A stretch of 64,000 bases of DNA from contig WELB01000002.1 in the NCBI GenBank assembly GCA_009602725.1, positions 1,699,194 through 1,763,193 of the forward strand. The letters run 5' to 3'. How positions within the stretch are numbered: position 1 is the stretch's first letter; each line of letters begins with the position of its first letter. The position numbers were made by a program, and so were the translations under genes. The notes beneath the pieces are model-generated. The model was not told the origin of the DNA and made no database searches. It saw nothing but the letters and a program-made list of their open reading frames with translations. This DNA is from Spirogloea muscicola (lineage: Eukaryota; Streptophyta; Zygnematophyceae; Spirogloeales; Spirogloeaceae). This document shows, in pieces, positions 26,525 through 37,200 of the stretch.

Positions 26525-26880
26525 AAATGCACATAGCTATGCAAGTACCACAAAGGACGTGTCACTTAGTAAGCCTTTGTAAGCAGCCGCAATTCAGAAA
26601 GACTAACAGGCGGAAAGTGGCTCTCCCAAAGGGGGCAAGGCTGTGAACAGCAGCCCGAAGTTGAATGTGGCTCTCCCAATGAAGGCAGGGGCTGGGTAAG
26701 GCCAGCCCAAAAAGAATGGACAAGGTCCAAAGAGCCGAAAGGCGCCGAAATGACAATGCCGGAGAGCAGTCTCTTTGCCAGTAGCCAGAGGCGGAAGCTG
26801 GAGCACAGCCAGCTCACAAAATTCAAGCCGTGGGCCAAGGACCGCTGTAGGTAGAAGAGGCGTAAATGAACGGCTGTGGA
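26525..26880 (-). mobile_element. LINE C-terminal fragment split by hairpin units
   Basis: On the minus strand FYLQRSLAHGL (26760-26870, degenerate) and PVSLSELRLLTKAY-stop (26545-26605). Reversed hairpin units sit at about 26620-26660 and 26670-26725, between the pieces. Confidence 0.75.
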
Positions 26881-26884
26881 TTGC

Positions 26885-27480
26885 AAAGCCCGTCCAAAGG
26901 GGGCGAGGGCTGTGAAAAGCTAGCCCGAAAAGAACAGACAAGGTCCAAAAGGGCTCAAAGAGTGCTGAAACACACAATAAATACCAAGTACCACGAAGGA
27001 TGGTCACCTCATTACATCTACTTAGCAACGCCGCATGTCAGAATGAGTAGCCGCCAAAAAGCAGTCCCCTTGACCGTAGTGAGAGGCTGCAACTAGAGCG
27101 CGGCCTGCATGCAGAATCAAGGCGTGGGCCAAGGACAGCTGGAGGATTATGAACAGGCGCAAGACTGAGGCTCCACCTCTTACAAAGGCCTACCTGGACT
27201 GAGGCTCCAGGTTCACACAAGCTACCGAACCAAGTATCATACTTACGTACGCCCTTAGCCTGACCGTCACAGCCACCATGTGTATACTTCTGAGCCGGCC
27301 TCACAGCGATCGCATCTTACTTGAGTAAGTAAGCTCATCCGAAGAGAAACATCTTCCAATTTATGGCAATTTATGGAAAGTGGCGAGGGCTGTGAAAAGC
27401 CAGCCCGACAGGAGAGACTCTTCAAATCGAGGGCGATGGCTGTAGTTTGGTCAGCCCAGAAAAAGAATGAACAGAGTGCG
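26885..27480 (-). repeat. Hairpin-repeat cluster 5 with LINE remnant
   Basis: Reversed units at about 26893-26945, 27375-27415 and 27425-27475. A LINE remnant at 27040-27150 (LSLAHALILHAGRA on the minus strand) lies between. Confidence 0.78.
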
Positions 27481-28201
27481 AAGGGGCCAGAAAAGCGCTG
27501 AAGCACACAGCGACTGGGTGCTCAATATCCCCTGGGAAGAGAGAAGGCGCGCGGTGCGCATAAAATTTAAAGGGAGGCCAAATGTAGCCTTACAAATGAA
27601 ATGTTTACGGGGTAATCAGCTGGCTGAGGGGGACATTATTATCCCCGAGTGAGCACATGCATGTCTAACAAGAGGAGCCAAAGCACCACCATGGAAGCCA
27701 TTAGCCTGGATAATGCACCCCCAGCACGCTGGTATATCGCGAGTGCCTGGGAGCGCTGTAAACTTAAGATAGCCGCATTCTATAGCATGCAAAATGGACA
27801 AGGGCCCCAAGTGATGTTATCATTTTCTTACCCTGACAGACTGAACAAGGTCCGAAAGTACTTCTCCTAGGGGCCTTGGTAAGTGCCTTCCCTGCACGCT
27901 TCCTTGGATCAGCAGCCGTGTCCCCTACCCCCATTGAACAGAGCTCCGCATACCCGCTCGCAATCTCCGAGAGAGCTCCAAGTCTTCCGACAGCCCCTGA
28001 GCCCAAGTTGCGCTTTGCATCGCCAAGCGTGCTGCTCCCAAGTCAAAGAGCTCGGCTTCACTCCGGCGGCGCGGAATGCTTGCTTCGGCTGGCATCTCTG
28101 GGCTCGCCGTGTGGAGAGGCCAGCAGGGCCAGCAGAGGCCGTTGTCGCTGCCGCTGGCGCCGGGCACCTGAGCGCCGAACAGGCGGCCAGCGCAGCTGGT
28201 G
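27481..28201. other. 5' flank of TEX261-like gene
   Basis: Promoter and 5' UTR region of the downstream gene. No repeat unit and no conserved coding domain seen. Confidence 0.5.
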
Positions 28202-29873
28202 ATGGACCTCTCAACCGTCGTCGCCTACTTTGGCGGCTACCTTTTCCTCGTCTTCATTGCCATCTGCCTTGGTGGGTTGTTGCACGCCCCCTCCAAAACC
28301 TCCACACTCCCGCCGAGAGCTTGCAAAAGTGCACAAGCACGTCCCCCTGCTGCACTCTCACACGGTCCGTTGCCTTTCTGGCAGCGACTGGTCTCTACTA
28401 CATCGCGGAGCTTGTGGAGGAGTACACCAGGACAGCTCGGCGCATCCTTGGCTATGCCATCAAGGCACACACCTTCACCCCTCTCTCCCTCTCTCCCTCT
28501 CTCTCCCTCTCTCCCTCTCTCTCCCCCTCTCTCCCTGCCCCTCTCTCATCTCTCTCTCTCCTCCCCCCCCCTCCCCCTNTCCCCCCCCCCAACACACTTC
28601 CACTCCCTCTCCCATGAATACTCCTACTTGCTCTACTTCTCCCTCCTCTGCTCATGTGCACTCCTCCTCATCCCTTCTCCTCCCGCATGCTCGATCTTTT
28701 CCTCCTTTGCAATATACTCTCTGCCTCACTACATATCTGTGCTGCCCACCATCTTTAACCACTCTCTACTACTGCTCTCTTCGTGGAGCCCCTCATCTTG
28801 CTCTTCAGTGGGGCACTCACACTTAGAGCCCCCCGGACTGATGCTCCTTGGCCAGGTTGCTGCAGGCTATCGTGGCACTGCACCTCCTGCTGTGGGTGGT
28901 CGACAGGCTGCCTACACTTTGCGTGGCTGCAGGTGTCGGCGCGCACGCCGCCTACTATCGCCTCCTGCGTACCTTCCCCTACACTTCCCTCACCTCCACC
29001 GAATTTCTCACTGCCATCGGTAACGCTTCATTGCCCCTGCTGCACTGCCAACCCTCTCTTTCTCTTCCTCTGAGTTTCTCGTGAGTTGCAGAGCAGAGTC
29101 TAAGTTCTTCATGGCCAGAATCGAAAGCCTGCACGCTTGTCCTCCTTGGCTCCTCTCCACAGTGTGCAGTGCTCCACTTCCCATTTCTCTCACATCTTTG
29201 CCTCCGTCAACTAATCTACTCCTTTTCAGGGGTGCAGCCATGCTAGTGGTGAGCCAGGGTGCGTGGGCACGTTACTTCCTGCGCGATGCACGTGCGGCTG
29301 CTGTGCTCCCTGAGCACGTGCTTGGCTTCCTGCTCGTCACATCGTGGACCGTGCCCTTTGCCTTCTTCGTCTCACTTGCTGCAACAGACGAAGGTCTGCC
29401 AACACTGGCTGCAGCTCCGCCAGTGCCGTCACGGCTACGCTCCACGTCGGGTCAGTATCCTCACAGCAACCAATCTATGGCGTCTGAATATGTCGCTGTG
29501 TAGGGTCATAGATTGTTATTGTTGTTATCAACATATCGGACATTATCTCTGACGCCTGACAGACTGGCTACATGCTCCAAAATTGTGGATGAAATGTCCA
29601 TGTCTTTACAAGATTGCATGCCTTGCAGCCGACACTTCAGATGGTCTCCAGGTCAGGCACCAGGGCAGCTGGAGGTGCTGAGTGCTGATAATCAGTCGCC
29701 CTGCGCAAGTTGCAGATACCGTCGGCGAAGCCGCCCCACGCCGGCGGCGTGCTGGCACGCTTCTGGGTCTGTTCCGGGCGATGGTCCGCAAGCGCGACGA
29801 GGTGCTACCGACAGTTGCCGGCGGCCTGCTCCAGCACGGCGGCGATGGCGCCAGCGTTCACAAGGCGCTCTGA
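28202..29873 (+). CDS. TEX261/SVP26 family ER-Golgi cargo adaptor
   Basis: Multi-pass membrane protein of the TEX261/Erv26 (Svp26) family, which helps load Golgi glycosyltransferases and other type II proteins into COPII vesicles. Exons: 28202-28271, 28385-28464, 28866-29019, 29238-29450, 29716-29873. Phase closes to 224 residues, close to family length (196 human, 228 yeast). Matching motifs are GLYYIAELVEEYT, LPTLC, YYRLLRTFPYTSL, and PFAFFVSLAA. Four or so hydrophobic segments are visible. The second intron starts with GC (AAG|GCACAC) rather than GT; the joined protein aligns with the family without gap or insertion at that point, which supports a GC-AG intron or a base error. That intron carries a long CT microsatellite. 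Confidence 0.92.
28478..28616 (+). repeat. CT/CCCTCT microsatellite in TEX261 intron
   Basis: Pyrimidine-only tract of repeated CTCTCCCT units grading to C runs, with one n at 28579. It fills the start of the GC-AG intron. Confidence 0.9.
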
Positions 29874-30188
29874 TGGCCACAGCAGCCATTGGAAACGGAG
29901 TCATTTGTACATATTAGTGCAGTGCCATTGGCGGCAGAGATTGGCTGACGCCAATGACGTTGTCAATGTGACAGAGGGGGTCTCGTCTAAGCTGGCAGTC
30001 ATCTCTTGGCCCATGTCACTGAGACTGGACAGATTGTGGCAGCACTAGTGGCGCCGCTGCGGTCCACGTGTTTGGGAGAACGCATGGAAGCAGAGTATGA
30101 GAGGGACGAAGCAGAGGAAGACGCTTGCTGGAGAATGGCCAATGGGGAGGGAGGGTGGAACAGATGGGTTGGCAGCCTGGGAAGCAGC
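29874..30188. other. Convergent spacer between TEX261 and HSF genes
   Basis: Holds the 3' UTRs of two convergent genes. Nothing else recognised. Confidence 0.55.
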
Positions 30189-32990
30189 TCAGGGGAATGC
30201 CGACGGCTTGAGCTCGCCCATCTGCTTTGCGAGCTCGTCGACGTGCGGGTGCGGGGACGACCCCGCCGGCACGGCGCTCCACCAGCCAGTCACGCCGCCA
30301 CCGCCATCCACCTCCTCCTCGTCGTCTCCAATGTCGCCTCCGGCGACACCGCTGCCCTCCCCGTCAGCCGCCGATGACGCTGGGTGCGCGCCACCCACAG
30401 CAGCGACGCCGTCGCGGGCAGGCGACCCCACACCACCGTCGCCCCCGGCACCGCCGATGGCATTTCCAGTGATGCTGGTGGCCGGCGAGCCGACATCGCC
30501 GTTGAGGAACTGCTGCCAGAACACGTCATTTGTCTCGTGCACTGCCGGTTCGCCTACTACACCCCCCCCGCCGCTGCCACCGCCGCCACCGCCACCGTCG
30601 TGGCTGCCAGCTGCGCCGCCGCTGGCCACGCCATCGCCGTCAATTGGCGAGCCAGGGTCGTCTGGCACCAGCAGCGGCAGCGTGTCCATGCTGTCGTCGT
30701 CGTCGGCCGCAGCGCCGCTGTCGCCGTCGGCGGCGGCGTTGCCGTGCACCCGTGGGCTCGGCCACGGCCCGAGCCCGAATTTGGAGCCTTGGATGAGCAA
30801 GCTGTGCGGGAAGTTCACGCCGCCCCCGCCACCGCCGTCCCTCCGACCATCAGAAGCAGCCGGCGCTGCCGGCGATGGAGCTGCCGGCGGCATCTCGGTC
30901 AGCCGGGCGCCGCCACCTCCATGCGAGGACATCGAGGAGCTGGCTGGGCCTGCGACGCCGCCGTTGAGGCCTGCACTGCCGCCACCGCCGCCGCCGTCCA
31001 TGGACTCGTCCCAGAGCTGCATGAACATGGGGCTCGGCGAGCTGCCGCCGAGGGCGCCGCCGATACTGGCGCTGGCGCCGCCGGCGGCCCCGCTGCCAAT
31101 GCCAGCTCCGCCGAGGCCGCCCTGGTACTTGACGAGCTGCCCCTCGGCGTCAGCGGCGGCGGGGAGCATGCCGGCGAGCCCGGCGGCAGCGGCGCCGTCG
31201 GAGACGGACGACTCCTGCCGAGGCAGGCGGCGCTTCTTGGACCGCACCATGGCCGAGCGCTTGTGCGCCTCGTTCTGCTGCAGCAGCTGCGCCATGATGG
31301 CCGGCGACTGCATCGCCTTGGCCAGGAACGCAAACATTTGCGCCTGGCGCGCCTCGTTCACCTCCACGCGCTCCGCCATGAGCGTCAGCTGCCGCTCGGT
31401 GGCCGACTGCTGCTGCCGCAGCCGCACGAGCTCCAGCATGAGCACGTTCTTATCGCGTTTCAGCTGCGCAATCTCACCCTCCATCCCAAAATTCCCCACC
31501 TCCACTGCCAGCGCCCCAGCACCACCAACGTCCTTGCCGACGGCAGCGCCAGCGCCGGCCCCGCCACCCACCACCGCGCCGCCGCCGCCGCTGCCGCCGC
31601 CATGGTGGCCATGGGTGCCGCTTTGCCCTGCGGGCTTGCGCCGCTGGATGCTCTTCAGCAGATGGCGCTGGCCACGCAGGAAGTCCTCGTTGGCAAACTC
31701 CCAGCGGTCAGGGTCGACCTTGCGGAAGCCCTGCGCTCCAGACAAGGGTCGAAAGCACAGCTATGATCATCAGCAGGGAAGGCAGAGAAGAAGTGCTCGA
31801 GGACGTGAGCATGCCTGAGCATTAGAGAAAGCGCGTTCGAGGGGCTAGCAGCCACAGACTGGCTTAAGGAGCAGAGGGAAAGGAGGGGGGGGTAGTGGGG
31901 GACGAGTGAAAGAGCGAGCGGAGCGTGTGAGGGAGGGGGGGGCAGTGAGAGGGAGAGGGAGAGGGAGAGGGAGANNNNNNNNNNNNNNNNNNNNNNNNNN
32001 NNNNNNNNNNNNNNNNNNNNNNNNNNNNNNNNNNNNNNNNNNNNNNNNNNNNNNNNNNNNNNNNNNNNNNNNNNNNNNNNNNNNNNNNNNNNNNNNNNNN
32101 NNNNNNNNNNNNNNNNNNNNNNNNNNNNNNNNNNNNNNNNNNNNNNNNNNNNNNNNNNNNNNNNNNNNNNNNNNNNNNNNNNNNNNNNNNNNNNNNNNNN
32201 NNNNNNNNNNNNNNNNNNNNNNNNNNNNNNNNNNNNNNNNNNNNNNNNNNNNNNNNNNNNNNNNNNNNNNNNNNNNNNNNNNNNNNNNNNNNNNNNNNNN
32301 NNNNNNNNNNNNNNNNNNNNNNNNNNNNNNNNNNNNNNNNNNNNNNNNNNNNNNNNNNNNNNNNNNNNNNNNNNNNNNNNNNNNNNNNNNNNNNNNNNNN
32401 NNNNNNNNNNNNNNNNNNNNNNNNNNNNNNNNNNNNNNNNNNNNNNNNNNNNNNNNNNNNNNNNNNNNNNNNNNNNNNNNNNNNNNNNNNNNNNNNNNNN
32501 NNNNNNNNNNNNNNNNNNNNNNNNNNNNNNNNNNNNNNNNNNNNNNNNNNNNNNNNNNNNNNNNNNNNNNNNNNNNNNNNNNNNNNNNNNNNNNNNNNNN
32601 NNNNNNNNNNNNNNNNNNNNNNNNNNNNNNNNNNNNNNNNNNNNNNNNNNNNNNNNNNNNNNNNNNNNNNNNNNNNNNNNNNNNNNNNNNNNNNNNNNNN
32701 NNNNNNNNNNNNNNNNNNNNNNNNNNNNNNNNNNNNNNNNNNNNNNNNNNNNNNNNNNNNNNNNNNNNNNNNNNNNNNNNNNNNNNNNNNNNGCCGGCGG
32801 CGGCGCGCGCTGGCCTGGCTTCACGTCCATCCCCGCCGCCATCGCCATCGCCGCCGCCGCCGCCGCCGGCGGACGCGGCGGAGGCCCGCGGTCTAACACG
32901 ACGAAGCCTGGCAGTGCCTGCTCTCGACATAGCAGTACGGCCGACTTACCTGACGGTGCCGCCGTGACTAGCTGACGGGCCCGGCTGCCC
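30189..32990 (-). CDS. Heat-shock transcription factor, class A1-like (first exon largely in gap)
   Basis: Nuclear stress transcription factor. Exon 2 (31730-30189, 513 residues) starts GFRKVDPDRWEFANEDFLRG, the second half of the winged-helix DNA-binding domain, at the intron position conserved in plant HSFs. It continues with the HR-A/B oligomerisation coiled coil (LMLELVRLRQQQSATERQL to FLAKAMQSPAIMAQLLQQNE), a nuclear signal (SKKRRLPRQ), an AHA activation motif (NDVFWQQFLNGD, near 30505-30535) and a C-terminal export signal (VDELAKQMGEL, near 30216-30243). This full set is that of class A1 activators. Glycine-rich spacers separate the motifs. Exon 1, with the first half of the DNA-binding domain, must lie in or beside the 818-base gap. 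The sequence right of the gap could encode a start such as MAMAAGMDVKPGQ, but that is a guess. Confidence 0.9.
31945..31974 (+). repeat. GGGAGA microsatellite at gap edge
   Basis: Five or so GGGAGA units running into the N gap inside the HSF intron. Confidence 0.85.
31975..32792. other. Assembly gap (818 N)
   Basis: Hides most of HSF exon 1 and part of its intron. Confidence 0.99.
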
Positions 32991-33019
32991 TGGTCAAGTC
33001 GACATCTTGCGGTCAAACC

Positions 33020-33275
33020 TCTCTCCCTCTTCCTGACCTGCGGCTGCTAACCACAGGTTACTAAGTCATTATCTCATGGCTGGCCTCTCACAGCCACTGC
33101 GCGTCTCAGTCTGGACGCGCTCTTCTCCTTAGATACATATATATAAGTAAAATATGTACATGGTACTTGCTTGACTATGGTTCAGCGCTTTTCGGCCTCT
33201 TCGGACTCTGAGAATTCTTTCCGGGCTGGCATTTCACAGCCCTCGCCCCTTTTGGAAGAGCTCCCTTTTCCCATT
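33020..33275 (+). mobile_element. LINE 3' tip with hairpin units
   Basis: LPDLRLLTTGY-stop at about 33030-33064, then hairpin units at about 33078-33115 (ATGGCTGGCCTCTCACAGCC) and 33218-33262 (CGGGCTGGCATTTCACAGCC). The LINE stop and the first unit are only about 15 bases apart. It lies in the 5' flank of the HSF gene. Confidence 0.82.
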
Positions 33276-33279
33276 CTCA

Positions 33280-34275
33280 GGCAGAAAAGGAGTGATGGCT
33301 GCAGAAATCTGCAACATCTATCGTAGATTCCTTGTGGGCTGCTATCTTCTCATCAAAGGCCAGCCCAAACAAGGTCTGAAATTGCCGAGGACATGGATCA
33401 CACAGCAAGCACATGGCTACAATGACTCTGGTGCTCAAAAACTCCTAGTTAGCAGCCGGAAGAAAGTGCACAGGGAGCTACGAGGGTGGGCGTTGCGAGT
33501 CTGGCGAACCACAAGAATAGTTGGTCACCGTTGGGCTGCTCCTCTACAGGACATGTGGGTATTTCTGGAATCACTGCCTCCATCTGCATGCCTTGCCCAA
33601 GCTTGGCAAAGAACATGGACAATCCTAGCCAACAGATGGCACGCCACCTCCATCGCAGTGCATCGTATCTAGGGCTTGTTTCTCTCGCCTTCCATCTAGA
33701 CTGAAATATCAAGTCTCGCCCTTCGGGGCATTTTCTTCCTTGATAATTCGTCATTGCCACCTTTCCTCACCTGCATGCGCCTAACAACGACCACGACATG
33801 TCCCGTGGCAGTAGCTGCTGTCTTTGAGCGCATGTAAGCGCATGTAAACAGTATAATTGGACACAGCAGGTCCAGCAGAGGCTGCCCGTTCCTCCGGCAC
33901 CCTATCCTACTGGTATGCTCAAGGTAGGATGCTACCTCTGTAATCAGCAGGATGCTACCCTTTCCATTGTTTCTTTGAAGTGGTCAGGGCCACATTAATG
34001 CCGGGCTTCTCTTGCCTCTGGAATATCTTCTCAAAGCCTTAAAACCAGGTAACCTCAACGTAACGGAAAAGTCAACCTCTCCTCTCAATGATCACTCACT
34101 GCTATGTAGTGTGCGGCTCTCATGTAGACTCTTGACAAGGCCGCGGGCTAGCCAACCGGATAAGTGTCACTATGTCAGCGACGACCATGACTATCAACGA
34201 AGACAGAGCCTCCACTGAGGCTCAGTAGTCTGCCCACCTTGGATATGCAATGTTCACTTGACTCGATCATTCACT
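33280..34275. other. Intergenic, HSF 5' side to ARP9 3' side
   Basis: A degenerate reversed hairpin piece may lie near 33355 (AAAGGCCAGCCCAAACAAGG). Otherwise no conserved coding or RNA feature recognised. Confidence 0.5.
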
Positions 34276-37200
34276 TCACTCCAAGCCAAGCTGCAAGTAC
34301 CAGAATGCTTGGCTCTGCAGAACGGTGGCCTCGCGGTACTTGCGCTCAGCACCGACCCGCAGGCCGCCGTTGAGCCAGTCCTTCTGTTGCAGCCACGCCT
34401 CGGCCGCAAAGTCCAGCACCCCCAGCAGCTGCACCAGAGTTGCACGCAAATTATCAAGCGTCAGAGTGGCACAATTTCATTTCCAAAAGCCATTTATAAA
34501 ACCTCACGTGTACGCAGGGAAGGAGTGCACGCTGTGACTCCCTCTTACCGCGCCGCCCTTCCAGCATATATGGCCAGGGTCTCCCTTGAACGGCAGCACC
34601 TGCATCGACCTCACAAAGGCATTTCATGAGCTCACAGAGGTATCCAATAAGTGCCACATAAGTAGGCCAGCTTTGACATAAGCAACCGGTGAGACGAATA
34701 TGTTGTGGCAGGACTGTTTTGCCAGGTCTTTGAGGTCCAAAGGACACACCTCCACGGTTGATATGCTGACTTGCTGGGGGATGGCATTGAGGACTCTGTC
34801 ACAGGCAGGAGAGCAAAGTTGTTATCTCCAGATGGATTGACAAGCTCATGCTTCCGCTGTATATATATTGCCTGGTTTGGCATTCCTGCAGCAGTGTCTT
34901 TATGGAGACCAGGCCATTACTGCTCTTCCAAGAAGTCGGGTAGGCCCCTCATCTTGGACGTGCCCCCAACCTAGCACAATCAATGGCAACACTTTAACAA
35001 AAGGTGACATGACACCCATGCTGAGGGGGCCTTTTGTTTATAATAGAAGCGAGTGTAAACGAGGATGGTTAATTGGGGCATGTACAGTCGCACACAACAA
35101 TGCACCATCTTAACATCAATTTGTACAGGCTGTTAAGAGAGCTCATCCCAATGCTTAGTTGGATACTCGGCGCACCAGCTGCATGGCCATGAAGAGCTTG
35201 CTCTGGAGGTCCGGCGAGCCTGCAATGTACGTCCAGACATCATGGCTTCATGATCAGCCAAGGGTGGAATATTGGAGCCCATTGAAGAGACAGCTCTGCA
35301 GATGATGCCACAGGACTTACATGCAATCTGCATACAGGCGGCTCCTTAACCAATAACCTTGCAATGCCATCGCAATCAGCAAGAGCAATGTCACGTCATG
35401 ATAGCACGAGCCATGTCTACTTTCTCGACTTTACGCACCCGCCAAGAGGATGCTTGAGACGATCGCTGCCGCCAGCCCCAAGATGCCCTCAGGCCCCAGT
35501 GAGATGTCAGAGTTGCCCCTCGCATTCTTGTGTGACCTCATGTCCCAGTTGCCAAGCTTGTGGAGCTGGCCACGCTTCTCGTGATCACCAGTAGCAGGCA
35601 CATCAGCTCGCCGTCCAGTCTCGCTCGCCCAAAAGTCTTCCAGGGTGTCCTCATGAAGCAGGTGGCACCTGTCACATCCACGGCCCAAGCAAGCCTCTAA
35701 GTAAGCATCTGCAAGTGCAGCACCCCAGTTCCATGGGCTTTGACAATGAGGCTCAGCCTGCATCACTCTATCTAGGCCTTGAGAAGTTACTAGGCAGGAC
35801 AGCTAAAAGCATTTGCAAGCAATCTGAGCATTGTCCAGCACAACAATTTGGAGTACAAGTATGTGTAAGAGAGCCAAGATCAAGTGCGACAAACCATGAT
35901 CTTGCCCATGGAAAATATTCTTCAGGCGCCAGGAGCGTGGGAAAGAAAAGCCCCAATGGGGGCATCTACACACCTTCACGGAATGACAAGACATTCAAGA
36001 GCGAGCTTTCACAGCCCATACATGCAAAAGAGAGCGGGCTGGCAACCCACGGAACCAGTGCACCCCTCTTGCATGTAGACAGGACTTCTGGATGACATGC
36101 ATACAGATGATTTGCCACAGGGTTTGTTCACAATGGTGGTGTTCCCGGAACCTGAAAATTTTGAAGAAGCAGTATGCGCCAGGGATGCTCACATTGACGT
36201 TGACGAGCGTGACACTGAAACACTGCACTTCCTGTCCTTGCGAGCGGACCTTGAAGTCCACAAGCTGCTGCTGCTCTCCTTCCTAAGAACCATAAAGACA
36301 GACTGTGTCGTATTGGATCTTGCAAATAGTATGGAAGGACACCTACAGGGTGTCCCCTGATCAGGTGAGGAAAGGTCGTCTAATACTGTGCAAGATACCT
36401 AAACACCACACACCTCAAAGCGGCAGTGAGATTCTTTAAGCTCCTCCAGCAGAGCAAGGTCCTGGCTGTTAGCATCAGGCTTGCAGCCGCGATATGGCCA
36501 CACGACATTTTTCTCCTGGAGCCACAACAAGCACCTGGACACATCCTGCAAGCTGAAGGGAAAGTCAAGGGAGCATATCAAGCATAACTCAATAATCAAG
36601 GCACAGCAGATAACCTGCTGATAGTACCTCGCCTCCATATGGCAAACAAGTCGTTGAGCCAGATTGGACAGCTCCATCCTGCAACAGAATGTATTCATAA
36701 TGTAGTCACTCAGCAACTTGAAGACTGTCATACACACCCCACACTTTCTTCACTGACTTTGATGCAATTCTGCCCCCTCTAATCAAAGAGTCAAGCCTGC
36801 TTGTCACCGTAGATTCCCATGGGCAGCACAGCGCACAATACAAAAGCCAATCTGGAGAAAGCCCAAAGAGAGACTGCAATTGCTCCATCTACCTCAACGC
36901 AGACGACAGATGACGTTTGAGCCCCCAGGTTAATTACACAGGCCGTGGTGATGCCGTATCCAAAAGTGGCTGCCAGAGCTTCCTGTCAACAGTCAATATC
37001 ATCACAGTAAGACAAATGTAGCACACAGCTGCCGGTATGTCGGTATACACCTTCAAAGCAATGGAAAGCCTTGAGGAGCGTGCCATGCCATCAGCCAATA
37101 AATATGACAATTTGAGTGCCCCAGCCACCTGGTGCACGACGATCGCGTGAAATTGCAGGTACCGTAGGACTACTGAGACGAGCTCTCCGATTTCTGCACA

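Noticed and set aside
30097-31818. 573-codon and 460-codon + strand frames
   Set aside because: They lie opposite HSF exon 2 and are Pro/Ala-rich artefacts of glycine-rich coding on the other strand.
35133-35333. ARP9 terminating at the stop after QLVRRVSN near 35154
   Set aside because: That stop is in an intron; a donor at CGA|GTATCC joins to [17 protein letters not shown], and the true C-terminus matches plant ARP9 at 34276.
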